18,438 nucleotides of DNA from Verrucomicrobiota bacterium (lineage in GTDB: Bacteria; Verrucomicrobiota; Verrucomicrobiia; Opitutales; UBA953): NCBI GenBank assembly GCA_009924965.1, contig RFQN01000006.1, positions 1-18,438 on the forward strand, read 5' to 3'. The notes beneath the pieces were generated by a model. That model worked only from the letters and a program-made list of their open reading frames with translations. It was not told where the DNA came from and did not search any database. Positions within the stretch are counted from its first letter, which is position 1, and every line of letters begins with the position of its first letter. The position numbers and the translations under genes are program-made. Positions 1-8,063 of the stretch are shown piece by piece.

Positions 1-521
1 CCCACGCCGGAGGAGCCGAGCTTGTCGAACGCCTTCATCATGCCCGTCACCGTGCCGGTGAGGCCGATCATCGGGGTGCAGACGCCGATGACGGAGAGGT
101 AGGAGGCGCGGCCCATGAGTTCGCCTTGGATGCGGGTGACTTCGGAGATGATCGCTTCTTCGGTCATGACCTTGCCATCCGGGGTGAAGGCGACGCCGGC
201 GCGGACGACTTCAGCGACCGGGGAGCCGGCGTTCTTGGCGAAGTTGTAGGCGCCCGGGTAGTCGCCGCGCTGGAAGAACTCACGGAGTTGGGTCACGTGC
301 GAGGCCGGGTAGAGCTTGTTGACGCTGGTGCGGATCCAGCCGTCGACGATGAACCAGACCATCGCCACGGAGGCGAGGGTGATGGGGTACATGACCCAGC
401 CGCCTTCTTCGAACAGCATCCAAAGGGTCTTTTCCTTCACGCCGGCTTCGGCGGCGGAGGCAACGGTGGTCATCAGGCCAAGGCAGGCCAGGGTGAGCAG
501 GGAGGTGCGGAGTTTCTTCAT
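1..521 (-). CDS. MotA/TolQ/ExbB proton channel family protein (partial, N-terminal 173 residues)
   Basis: This is an inner-membrane channel subunit of the ExbB/TolQ/MotA family. Such subunits work with an ExbD/TolR partner to turn proton flow into force on periplasmic or outer-membrane proteins. The ATG is at 521 and the gene runs off the left edge. Visible parts are a cleavable-looking signal peptide (residues 1-24, MKKLRTSLL...VASAA), a first membrane helix at about 39-58 (YPITLASVAMVWFIVDGW), a cytoplasmic stretch, and the start of the family hallmark at about 153-168 (TPMIGLTGTVTGMMKA). The third helix is outside the window. An N-terminal signal peptide before the first helix is not found in E. 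coli ExbB or TolQ, but is known in some long ExbB forms. It follows the 342-residue protein by 56 bases on the same strand, so it is probably the third gene of that operon; exbD/tonB-type genes are expected further left (inference). No Shine-Dalgarno is visible. Confidence 0.9.
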   Translation of the reverse strand, partial: MKKLRTSLLTLACLGLMTTVASAAEAGVKEKTLWMLFEEGGWVMYPITLASVAMVWFIVDGWIRTSVNKLYPASHVTQLREFFQRGDYPGAYNFAKNAGSPVAEVVRAGVAFTPDGKVMTEEAIISEVTRIQGELMGRASYLSVIGVCTPMIGLTGTVTGMMKAFDKLGSSGV

Positions 522-577
522 GGGAAGGCTGCAGGTGTGGGGATGGTTTAGTTGGGGATTAGAAAAGGAGCAAGGTC

Positions 578-1606
578 TCACTTGTTGGCGTCGTTGTTGT
601 TGGCGTTGTCGGCCTTCGGCGCATCCGGCTTGGCGGTGGCTTCGGGGATGACGGCGGCGTCCTTGATCTTGGCGGCGTCGGCTTCGGCCGCGAGGCGGTC
701 CTCCTTGGGCAGGAGCTTCTTGGCCTCCTCGGCCTCCTTGGAGACCGGGTAGGTGGCGATGAGGTCGCGGAGGTAGCGGTTGGAGATCTCCTCCAGGCGC
801 TGTTCCTTGGTGGCCGGGCTGTCCATGCCGCGGAAGGCGCGGGCCGCGCCCAGCAAGGCCTTCGGCAGGTGTTCCGCCTGGGCGCCGTAGAAGACGGGCA
901 CGCGGAGGTAGGTGTTCATCGCCGCTTCGTATTTCTTGGTGGCGAGAAGCGAGTTGGCTTTGACGAGGTGCAGGCGGGCCAGGACGTCGGGGTCGTCGAG
1001 CTTGGTGATGAGGTCGGCGGCTTCGGTGATGACCGTGTCATGCTCACCGCGGCGCGCGCGCTGCATGAGGCGGGCCAGCTTCATCTTATTGGCGAGCTCG
1101 GGGTTCGAGCCGTCGTCGTTCTTCTCGAGGTTGTCGAGGAAGGCGCCGATGGCCGCGTCGTTCTCGAGGCGGTCGAGGGCGTCGAGCTTCACCATGGAGG
1201 CCTTCAGCCAATGGCTACCGGGGGTCTTCTTGAAGACGTCGAAGAACTTGATGATCGGCTCGACGCTGTCCAAGGCCTTGCTGGGTTCGCCGCGGCTGAC
1301 GAAGAGCTGGGCTTCGGCGATCTTGTCGACCGGAGGCCAGATGATGCGTTCGACTTCGGTGAGCTTGCGCGTCGATTCGATGTCGGTCCCGCCCGAGTTG
1401 ACGGTGCGGACGACGGTGCCCTTGATGCTGCTGATCGTGCCCTTCTTCGGGTCGATCACCGGCTTGGGCGGGACGGAGTTGTCGAGCTTGAAGGGGTCGT
1501 TGACCTCCCAGCGTTCGCCGCCCTTGAAGATCAAGGTCTGGCCAAAGGACTGGGCGCCCGCGCAGAGCAGCGCGGCGGTCAGGAGAAAGCGGACGGCAGG
1601 ACGCAT
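578..1606 (-). CDS. Secreted helical-repeat (TPR-like) protein, 342 aa, function unknown
   Basis: I do not recognise a named family. The ATG at 1606 gives a Sec signal peptide (basic MRPAVR, hydrophobic LLTAALLCAGA, probable cleavage near residue 22), so the product should be periplasmic. Residues ~24-85 look beta-rich (LIFKGGERWEV, TISSIKGTVVRTV, RIIWPP). Residues ~90-300 are alpha-helical with TPR-like A/L/Y spacing, such as VLARLHLVKANSLLATKKYEAA and LPKALLGAARAFRGM. The last ~35 residues are a disordered Ala/Lys/Asp/Asn tail ending NANNNDANK. It starts only 6 bases after the stop of the 1105-residue TPR gene and is followed by the ExbB-type gene, so co-transcription is very likely. A role as a scaffold or adaptor of an ExbB-energised envelope complex is inferred from position only. 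Codon use is strongly GC3-biased, as in its neighbours, which argues for a native and well expressed gene. Confidence 0.85.
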   Translation of the reverse strand: MRPAVRFLLTAALLCAGAQSFGQTLIFKGGERWEVNDPFKLDNSVPPKPVIDPKKGTISSIKGTVVRTVNSGGTDIESTRKLTEVERIIWPPVDKIAEAQLFVSRGEPSKALDSVEPIIKFFDVFKKTPGSHWLKASMVKLDALDRLENDAAIGAFLDNLEKNDDGSNPELANKMKLARLMQRARRGEHDTVITEAADLITKLDDPDVLARLHLVKANSLLATKKYEAAMNTYLRVPVFYGAQAEHLPKALLGAARAFRGMDSPATKEQRLEEISNRYLRDLIATYPVSKEAEEAKKLLPKEDRLAAEADAAKIKDAAVIPEATAKPDAPKADNANNNDANK

Positions 1607-1612
1607 GGTCGA

Positions 1613-4600
1613 TTAGAGTTTGGTCGAAAGGCTGCGGGCTTCGGTGGCTTCAGGGGTGTCCTTGATGCGCTCCTTGGAGAGCATCTCGGTGATGAGGTCC
1701 TTGGCGTCCTTCTTCTGGTCCAGCTTGGTGGCGAAGAGACGGGCGGCGCCGAGGTAGGCCTTGGCCGACCAGAACTCGTACTTCTTCCAGGCCTGGTAGG
1801 TGCGGCGGTAGTAGGCGACGGCTTCGGCGTGATGGCCTTGGCGTTCTTCCATGACGCCGAGCCAGTAGAGGCAGCCGGCGGTGGTCTCGCCCTTCCACTC
1901 CTTGGTCTTGGCGATCTCCTCGAACTCCTTCTTGGCCTCGTCGTAGCGCTGGGTCTCGGCGAGGGCGCGGGCCTTGATGAAGCGGATGTCCTTCTCCTTC
2001 GACATCACGACGCCGTTGTCGATGGCTTCGGCGCAGAGGTCGAGGGCTTCCTTGTACTTCTTCTGGCCGAGGCGGATTTCCGCCAGGCCGGCGAAGCCGT
2101 AATCGGCGTATTCCGAGGAGCGGTGGTGCTCCATGATGTACTGGAAGTAGCCTTCGGAGTTCTTGGTCTCCCCGTGGGCGAGCATGTGGTCGCCGACGAT
2201 CGCGAGGATGGTCGGGCTGAGCTCCTCGGCCTTGTAGTTGGCGGAGATCTTCTTGAAGTAGGTGTCCGTCTTGGCCGGGTCGCGGAGGAAGGCGGCCAGC
2301 TGGCCCTTGGCGAAGAAGCCACGCGCCTGCGCGATGAGGGAATCCTTGTTCTCCTCGAGGCGCAGCAGCTTGGTGATCTCGTCCTCGGCGTTGGCCGCGG
2401 AATAGGCGTTGGGGTCGACCGTCGCGCCGGGCTTGAGGCGCTTGACCTTGCGGGCCAACTTTTCGGCGAGGAAGAGGATGAGCTTCTCGGAGCCTTCCTG
2501 CTTGCGGTCGTTGATGGACTCCGCGACGGCGGTGGAGAGGATGCCGAGGGCTTCGGTCTTGGCGGCGAGGATGCTGGCCTGGCGGGCCTTCTCGACGACC
2601 TCGAGCTCGGCGGCGAGTTCGGCGGAAAGCTTGGCGACGGCGGCCTTGGCGGCGGCGACCTCGGCGGGCTTGCCGTCGGTCTTCAGCAGTTCGTCGACCT
2701 TCTTGCGGGCGGCGGCGAGCTGGGCGCTGAAGCGCTTCTGCACGGCCTCGGCCTGCTGGGCGAACTCGGGCTTGTCGCCCATGCGTTCGGTGGACTTGAT
2801 GACTTCGTAGAGGTAGTTGAGCGACTTCGGGTCGGCGTGGTCCCAGTCATACACTTCCTTGTAGAGGTCGCGCATGCGGGCGTGCTCGCCGCGGCCAGGG
2901 AGCAGCTTGCCGAGCTCGCGCAGGACGAAGTCGAGCGCGTTGGCGTTGGTGCGGCCCGAGCGGGCGGCGGCGATGTAGGCGTCGATGGCCTTGACGGTGT
3001 GGCCTTCCTTCTCCTTCTCGAAGCGTTCCTTTTCGGCCTTGTACTTGGCCTTCAGCGCCGGTTCGGCGTTGGTGCGGAGGTTCTTGTCCGCGTTGGCGAT
3101 CTCCTTGTCGAGTTCGGTCGCGAGGCGGATCTCGGCGTCGCCGATGAGGGTGTGGACCTCGGGGATCTGGTTCACGACGCTCTCGACCTTGCTGACGGCG
3201 TAGTCGCGGAGCCACTCGTTGCAGAGGGCGATGGTGGCGGGGATCTCGGGTGGGTTGACGCCGAACTTGACGATGGCCTGGCGGTAACGGACGTCGGCGA
3301 GGAATTCGCCCTTCGGGTAGGCTTTCTGGTATTCGTCGAAGCCGGCCTTGGTTTCCTTGTACTTGCCTTGGTAGAACCAGCAGAGGGCGCTCATGTACAT
3401 GGCCTGTTCGCGGGCGAACGAGCGCGAGTACTTCTTGAGGAAGTCGTCGAGGGCGATGCGCGCCTTCTCCCAGTCGACGTGGGCGAAGTGGCAGCAGGCG
3501 ATGCGGAAGTCGATCTCCTCGAGGGTGGCCGGGTCGATCTTCTTCACGTTGGCCTTGGCCCAGTTGTAGTGGCCGATGGCCTCTTCGAATTCTTCGCGGT
3601 CCTGCGAGATCGAGCCGAGGATGACGGCGACCATGGAGACTTCTTCGGCGTCGGGGTACTTGGCCAGGAACTCCTTGCACTTCGCCTGCGCCTCGGTGTT
3701 GCGGCCGATCTCGCGGAGGGCGAGGATGTAGTAGTAATAGGCGCCGGAGACCTTGGAGAAGTTCGGGTTGTTCTCGAAGATGTCGCGGAAGGCCACGAAG
3801 GCTTCCCACGGGCGCTTGAGTTCGAGGAGGCAGAGGCCGATGCGGTAGGAGATGAAGGCGTCGTAGTCCTTGTTCTTCTCGAAGTCGGCCTGGATGGTCT
3901 TGAAGTTCTCCAGCTCCGCGCGGGCCTTCTCGATCTTCTCGGTGGCCTCCGGCGTCGGCTTGGGGTTGTCCTTCACGATCTTGTCCAGGTCGGCCTGCTT
4001 GAGTTCCACGGCCTTGGTGACGGAGCGGCTGACGGTGGCGCGGCGGAGGGCGCCTTGGTAGCTGGCGAGGGCCTGGCGATAGAGCTCGTCCTTGTCCTTC
4101 TGCTCGGAGGCGTTCTCGCCGGCTTCGAAGCGGGCGTCACCGATCTCAATGCGCTGGAAGTTGGAGCGGACGACCTCGGCCGGCGAACCGGTGCCCTTGG
4201 CGTCGATCTCGGCCTTCAGCTGTTCGGCTTCCTTGACCAAGCCGAGCTTGGTGTAGACCTCGACGAGGCGCATGCCGCCTTCGCGGGCTTCGGGCGTGCC
4301 GAGGCCGCCGGCGGTGGCTTGCTTCAGGAGGCCGACGGCTTGGCCGAGGGCGGTCTTCTTGTCCGCTTCGGAGCCGCTCTTGGACTTCTCTTCGACGACG
4401 CGGGCGGACAGGGTGTAGGCGTTGACGCGGTCCTTGGGCTGCACCAGCGGGTTGGTGCGGAGCATCTTGAGCAGGTCGAGGGCGGGGTCCCACTTGGACT
4501 GGTTGGCGTAGACTTCGACGAGCGTGAGCTGCGCGACGCCGCGCATGTTGTCGTTGTCGTCGATGACCTTGCCCGTGCCTTCGGGGTACTTCGTCAGGAA

Positions 4601-4930
4601 AGTGTTGAGCTCGGCGTCGGCCTTGGCCCAGTCCTTCATCAGGTAGAACGTGCGGGCGCGGTGGAAGCAGACGGTCGCCTGCATCGCAGGAGGCATGTTC
4701 GCGACCTTCTTCTCCAGTTCGTCGAGGTTCTTGAGGGCGGCGGCGAACTGCTTCTTGTCGATCTCCACCATCGTCTTGTTGTACTGCGCGGTCAGCGGGT
4801 CTTCCTGCGGCTTGGCTGCCGCCGGAGCGCCTTGGGCGCGCAGGGAGGGCGTCGCCGGGGTGATGGCGATGAGGACGGCAAGGATGGCCGCTTTGGCCAA
4901 CTTGTAGGTGCGAGACTCTTGGGTAACCAT
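1613..4930 (-). CDS. Large secreted tetratricopeptide-repeat protein, 1105 aa
   Basis: This is a long periplasmic or envelope TPR protein of unknown exact role. I chose the ATG at 4930; a TTG at 4960 would add ten residues ahead of a good signal peptide (MVTQESRTYKLAKAAILAVLIAI, cleavage near the Ala-Gln at ~32). The mature protein is almost all helical. TPR-like hairpins appear at the N-terminus (NKTMVEIDKKQFAAALKNL), through the middle (EEAIGHYNWAKANVKKI, ALCWFYQGKYKETKAGFDEY) and near the C-terminus (AEIRLGQKKYKEALDLCAEA, AEAVAYYRRTYQAWKKY). Residues ~720-800 are an Ala/Lys/Glu-rich coiled coil between the TPR blocks. Six bases separate it from the 342-residue gene, and an ExbB-type gene follows. 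Large TPR proteins beside ExbB/ExbD/TonB genes recur in Planctomycetes and Verrucomicrobia (general knowledge). The repeats suggest a protein-binding scaffold; no enzymatic motif is seen. Confidence 0.92.
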   Translation of the reverse strand: MVTQESRTYKLAKAAILAVLIAITPATPSLRAQGAPAAAKPQEDPLTAQYNKTMVEIDKKQFAAALKNLDELEKKVANMPPAMQATVCFHRARTFYLMKDWAKADAELNTFLTKYPEGTGKVIDDNDNMRGVAQLTLVEVYANQSKWDPALDLLKMLRTNPLVQPKDRVNAYTLSARVVEEKSKSGSEADKKTALGQAVGLLKQATAGGLGTPEAREGGMRLVEVYTKLGLVKEAEQLKAEIDAKGTGSPAEVVRSNFQRIEIGDARFEAGENASEQKDKDELYRQALASYQGALRRATVSRSVTKAVELKQADLDKIVKDNPKPTPEATEKIEKARAELENFKTIQADFEKNKDYDAFISYRIGLCLLELKRPWEAFVAFRDIFENNPNFSKVSGAYYYYILALREIGRNTEAQAKCKEFLAKYPDAEEVSMVAVILGSISQDREEFEEAIGHYNWAKANVKKIDPATLEEIDFRIACCHFAHVDWEKARIALDDFLKKYSRSFAREQAMYMSALCWFYQGKYKETKAGFDEYQKAYPKGEFLADVRYRQAIVKFGVNPPEIPATIALCNEWLRDYAVSKVESVVNQIPEVHTLIGDAEIRLATELDKEIANADKNLRTNAEPALKAKYKAEKERFEKEKEGHTVKAIDAYIAAARSGRTNANALDFVLRELGKLLPGRGEHARMRDLYKEVYDWDHADPKSLNYLYEVIKSTERMGDKPEFAQQAEAVQKRFSAQLAAARKKVDELLKTDGKPAEVAAAKAAVAKLSAELAAELEVVEKARQASILAAKTEALGILSTAVAESINDRKQEGSEKLILFLAEKLARKVKRLKPGATVDPNAYSAANAEDEITKLLRLEENKDSLIAQARGFFAKGQLAAFLRDPAKTDTYFKKISANYKAEELSPTILAIVGDHMLAHGETKNSEGYFQYIMEHHRSSEYADYGFAGLAEIRLGQKKYKEALDLCAEAIDNGVVMSKEKDIRFIKARALAETQRYDEAKKEFEEIAKTKEWKGETTAGCLYWLGVMEERQGHHAEAVAYYRRTYQAWKKYEFWSAKAYLGAARLFATKLDQKKDAKDLITEMLSKERIKDTPEATEARSLSTKL

Positions 4931-4973
4931 CGGAGATTGGGCGAGGCCGGGGAGCCTCAATGGGGTGGACCCG

Positions 4974-5003
4974 AAAATAGCCTTTCGGCAGGGATACTGC
5001 CAA
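4974..5003 (-). promoter_or_regulatory. Candidate sigma70-type promoter for the TPR/TPR/ExbB operon, with internal dyad
   Basis: Read on the minus strand, a TTGGCA box (4998-5003) and a TATTTT box (4974-4979) are separated by 18 bases. This would start transcription near 4967 and leave a leader of about 37 bases before the ATG at 4930. The spacer and part of the -35 box form an inverted repeat, GGCAG-5-CTGCC (4987-5001), which could be an operator or a weak hairpin. It was found by eye; the spacing is good but the -10 matches only 4 of 6 positions. Confidence 0.4.
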
Positions 5004-5058
5004 GCATTAACCCCTCGATTTTGTTCCCAGCAACCTGCCCAAAGAGACCCGAGTTAGT

Positions 5059-5078
5059 GCTGATAATCTATAATCAGC
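5059..5078. repeat. AT-rich interrupted palindrome at the end of the ArsR-methyltransferase gene
   Basis: The arms GCTGAT and ATCAGC flank eight AT-rich bases. The element covers the stop codon of the ArsR-methyltransferase gene (5074-5076) and lies about 60-85 bases upstream of the candidate promoter of the TPR operon. It stands out as A+T-rich in a GC-rich region. It could be a protein-binding site or the base of a transcript end; there is no T-run to make it a classical terminator on the minus strand. The symmetry is directly visible, the function is not. Confidence 0.35.
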
Positions 5079-6012
5079 GGCTAGGCTTCAGGGCGCTTCC
5101 CAGCAGGGTCTCGAAGTGCGGTTCCTGGCCTTCTTTGGCGACGACCCTGACTTCCGAATGGGTGAACCCGGCCTCTTCGATCCAGTCGTGGAGGTCGTTT
5201 TCCTTAAAGCCTAACCAACGGTCCGCATAGAGCTCGCGGGCCTTTTCGAAACGGTGCGCCCGGAGGTCCAAAATCAAGAGACGGCCCCCTGGTTTCAGGA
5301 TGCGGAAGGCCTCCGCAAGGGCTTTACGGGGATTTTCCGCATGGTGGAGGGCCTGGCTGAGCAGGGCGAGGTCGACGCTGCGGTCTTTAAGGGGTACCTT
5401 TTCGATGTCCCCGAGGACGTAGTCTACATTCTTAAGTTCTTCTTTATCAGCGAGTTCCCTTCCAAGTTCGACCATTTTAGGGGAATTGTCTACGCAGTGG
5501 ACGAACTCGGCCTGGCGGGCGAGGAGCCGGGAAATGGTGCCGTCCCCTGACCCTAGGTCGGCAATCCGGACCTTGGGGGCGAGGAGCAGGAGCATCTGGC
5601 CGATAGACTCCCAGGAGCGGCCGGGGCAGTAGTTCCGCCCAAGGCGATCGGCGACGAGGTTGAAATGTTGCTCCGACTTCCGGCGGCGCTTTTCGGCGAG
5701 GCGCTTGAAAGCCCGCTGGTCGGCCAAGGTCGTGGCGTCCTTGGCGGTGGCGGCGAGGGCTGCTTCCAGGATTTGGTTCACCCCGGCCGGGAGATTGGGC
5801 GTCAGGGCGTAATACGAGTGCTTGCCGTCGCGGCGATCGGCGGCAAGGCCGGCTTTGCGCAGCAAGGACAGGTGCGTCGAAATGCGCGACTGGCGCATGC
5901 CGAGGATTTCCTGCAGCTCGCCGACGGAGAGTTCGCCCTTCGCCAACAGGAAGAGAATCCGCGCCCGGGTAGGGTCGGCGAGCAGGCGCAGGGATTCCCA
6001 AGGGTCGGGCAT
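5074..6012 (-). CDS. ArsR-family winged-helix regulator fused to SAM-dependent methyltransferase, 312 aa
   Basis: This is a two-domain fusion. Residues 1-75 form an ArsR/SmtB-type winged helix (DPTRARILFLLAKGELSVGEL; recognition helix around RQSRISTHLSLLRKAGL, 40-56; wing RRDGKHSYYAL). The usual metal-binding CxC in the third helix is replaced by ELSVGEL, so metal sensing of the ArsR kind is unlikely. A linker of ~40 charged residues leads to a class I methyltransferase domain (~145-312). That domain has SAM motif I (IADLGSGDG, 150-158), the acidic VHCVDNSPKM at the end of strand 2, a motif IV region (VDLALLSQALHH) and LKPGGRLLILDL. Length and order match the known ArsR-methyltransferase fusions of many bacteria, whose substrates are mostly undefined; in some lineages they sit near methionine or SAH-recycling genes (general knowledge), which are absent here. 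The GreA-type gene upstream ends in its own terminator, so this gene probably has its own promoter. The ATG at 6012 was chosen. Confidence 0.88.
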   Translation of the reverse strand: MPDPWESLRLLADPTRARILFLLAKGELSVGELQEILGMRQSRISTHLSLLRKAGLAADRRDGKHSYYALTPNLPAGVNQILEAALAATAKDATTLADQRAFKRLAEKRRRKSEQHFNLVADRLGRNYCPGRSWESIGQMLLLLAPKVRIADLGSGDGTISRLLARQAEFVHCVDNSPKMVELGRELADKEELKNVDYVLGDIEKVPLKDRSVDLALLSQALHHAENPRKALAEAFRILKPGGRLLILDLRAHRFEKARELYADRWLGFKENDLHDWIEEAGFTHSEVRVVAKEGQEPHFETLLGSALKPSR

Positions 6013-6040
6013 GCCGTCACCTTGGAGGCCCTTCGCGTCC

Positions 6041-6079
6041 GTGTCAAAAGAGGAAGCCCCGGAAATCCGGGGCTTCTTC
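6041..6079 (-). terminator. Intrinsic terminator after the GreA fusion gene
   Basis: A perfect 10-bp stem (GAAGCCCCGG / CCGGGGCTTC, 6053-6062 with 6067-6076) encloses a four-base loop. On the minus strand it is followed by CTCTTTTG. It starts about 20 bases past the TAA of the GreA-type gene (6099-6101) and lies before the ArsR-methyltransferase start (6012), so it should separate the two units. Confidence 0.88.
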
Positions 6080-6098
6080 GGGGCGCACGGTCGAGTGC

Positions 6099-8063
6099 TT
6101 ACTTCTTGTCGACCCAGCGGCGGAGCGCGAGGACCTTCCAGTTCTCGGTCTTGCCGTTGATGTTCGTCGTGAAGGCTTCACCCGGCTTGCGGTTGAGGAA
6201 CTGCTTCGCCAGCGGCGAGACGTAGGCGAGGATGTTGAGCTCCGGCTGGCCGTCCCAAGCGCCCAGGATGTCGTAGGTCACTTCGGTCTTGTCCGATTCG
6301 CGCAGGAGCGTGACGGTCGAGCCGATGGAGACGAGGGCCGTGGTGGCTTCGGTGAAGTCGGTCACGCGGGCCTTCTTGAGCATCGTGTCGAGCTCGGCGC
6401 GGCGCGCGGACAGCGTGTCATGGTCCTGACGGGCCATCTTGTATTCGGAATTCTCGCGCAAGTCGCCGTGCTCCTTGGCGATCTGGATGGCTTCCTTCAC
6501 GGCGGGCAGCTTGACCTGCACGATGTCGGTGAGCTCGGCTTCGCGGGCTTCCTTGCTCTGCTTCGAGACGACGAGTTCCTTCTCGACGTTGGAGTCGTCC
6601 TGGCGGGACTGGACGAGGCGCTGGACGTGCGGCTCGATCTTGGCGAGGCGCGCGAGGAGCGAGTTCTTCGTCATCTTGTCGAAGCCCTGATTGCGCAGCA
6701 TGATGCGGGCCAGGTCGAAGATGGTCTCGCTGTCGGCCTGCTTGCCGCCGGTCGGAGCGATGATGTCGGCGATGAGGGCCTTGTCCTTGATGAGCTCGTT
6801 GGCCAGCGGGATGCGGGCGGTGGAGTTCGACTCGAGGGCTTCGGTGTCGATGCTCGCGAGGATGGAGCCGAGGAAACTGGGGACGATGAGCGGGGCGACG
6901 ATCTCGGCGTACTTCTTGGAGTCGCGGTTCTTGATGACCCAGATGATGACCGGCGGACGGAGTTCGCGGGTCTCGAGCCACTGGGCGAAGCGCTGGCCGA
7001 CGTGGGCGCTGAGGCCGGCGTCGCAGAGGTAGGAGATGCACTCGGAGACGAGCTTGGCGGAGCCGCTCTTGGTGCCGCCGATGTCGCGGTTGCGGAGGAG
7101 GTCGAAGGCGCGGTCGGACCAGTGGTCGCCGTGGTGCGCGCGGACGAGGTCGAGGAGGCTGCGGATCTTCTCGGTCGTGTGCGGGATGCTCAACGCGACG
7201 TGCGCGAGGTCGTTCTCGTCGCAGAGGGCGATGATGTCCGAGGCCGTGGGGCTGAAGGTTTCGACGGTCTCGACGGCGGTGCGGAAGAACTTGTCGCGGT
7301 TCCAGATGGCGCAGAGGACCTTCGGGAGGTTGGCCGCGCGGCGCGAGCCGGTCAGGCCGGCGACGGCCTTGGCGAGGTCGCTGGAGACCTTGGCGAGGTT
7401 GGCTTCGGTCGCGGCGGAGCGGGTCTCGGACGAAGCGCTCTCGGCGAGTTCCTCGAGGAGGGCGAGCTTGCGCTCGAAGTTCGGGGCGAGTTCGTACTGG
7501 GCGAAGAGGTCTTCACCGAGGTCGACCGGGGCTTCGAGGAGGGCGTAGTTGCCTCCCTTGCGCTCAGGGATCAGGATGGCACGGTCCTTGCGGAGCGCGG
7601 CGCGACCCTTGGTCCACCAGGCCTTGAAGGCGGCGGCACGCTCCTTGCCGGAGGCGAGGGAAGCGAAGTGGACGCGTTCGAGGTTGGCTTCGAGGGCGTA
7701 AGAGGAGCATTCGCCCGTCGGGAGTTCGGCGAGCAGGGCCTTCACGAGGCCAGCGGGGTCGTCCGAGACGAGGGCTGCGACCTTGGCCTTGCCTTCGTCG
7801 GAGTAGGCCTGGGCGACGAGGGAGTTGGAGTCGATGATGTCGATCTTGCCGCCGAAGAAGGCGGCGTCGATCTGGTGGCCTTTCTTGGCCTGTTCAGGGA
7901 AGTCGACCGTGAAGCGGTTCGTCGCGGCGTCGAAGGCACGGATGATGCCGATGCCCCAAGCTTGGTGGAGGCAGAATCCGGTCTGTCCTTCGGATACCTT
8001 GGTCTTGGTATTCTCCAGAGCGTTGATTTTTCCACCTTGTGGGTTGGGGGCCTTGTTGCTCAT
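6099..8063 (-). CDS. greA: GreA-type transcript cleavage factor with long N-terminal extension, 654 aa
   Basis: The C-terminal ~160 residues are a GreA/GreB protein. A coiled-coil hairpin carries the tip motif GDLRENSEYK, with the acidic pair D534 and E537 that in GreA enter the RNA polymerase secondary channel and promote cleavage of backtracked RNA. An FKBP-like C-terminal domain (~575-654) follows. E. coli GreA is only 158 residues, whereas this protein has ~490 more in front. The N-terminus (residues ~25-60) has a small beta-rich segment (GFCLHQAWGIGIIRAFD, RFTVDFPEQAKKGHQ) that loosely recalls CarD/TRCF-type RNA-polymerase-interacting barrels (weak inference); the rest is helical. Chlamydial GreA is also annotated as a ~700-residue fusion, so this is probably a PVC-wide form. 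The ATG at 8063 was preferred to an in-frame TTG at 8090. The gene is divergent from rlmN across 101 bases and ends at a strong terminator. The symbol refers to the C-terminal domain. Confidence 0.88.
   Translation of the reverse strand: MSNKAPNPQGGKINALENTKTKVSEGQTGFCLHQAWGIGIIRAFDAATNRFTVDFPEQAKKGHQIDAAFFGGKIDIIDSNSLVAQAYSDEGKAKVAALVSDDPAGLVKALLAELPTGECSSYALEANLERVHFASLASGKERAAAFKAWWTKGRAALRKDRAILIPERKGGNYALLEAPVDLGEDLFAQYELAPNFERKLALLEELAESASSETRSAATEANLAKVSSDLAKAVAGLTGSRRAANLPKVLCAIWNRDKFFRTAVETVETFSPTASDIIALCDENDLAHVALSIPHTTEKIRSLLDLVRAHHGDHWSDRAFDLLRNRDIGGTKSGSAKLVSECISYLCDAGLSAHVGQRFAQWLETRELRPPVIIWVIKNRDSKKYAEIVAPLIVPSFLGSILASIDTEALESNSTARIPLANELIKDKALIADIIAPTGGKQADSETIFDLARIMLRNQGFDKMTKNSLLARLAKIEPHVQRLVQSRQDDSNVEKELVVSKQSKEAREAELTDIVQVKLPAVKEAIQIAKEHGDLRENSEYKMARQDHDTLSARRAELDTMLKKARVTDFTEATTALVSIGSTVTLLRESDKTEVTYDILGAWDGQPELNILAYVSPLAKQFLNRKPGEAFTTNINGKTENWKVLALRRWVDKK

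Noticed and set aside
869..5230. A 1453-residue open frame on the plus strand
   Set aside because: It runs antisense to the TPR genes, has a Gly/Val/Leu/Asp-rich composition without motifs, and follows from strong GC3 bias of the real minus-strand genes. The opposite strand has signal peptides, TPR repeats and operon spacing.
6013..6098. SAM or SAH riboswitch before the ArsR-methyltransferase gene
   Set aside because: The gap is explained by the terminator of the GreA gene, and the remaining ~30 bases before the ATG are too short for such an element.
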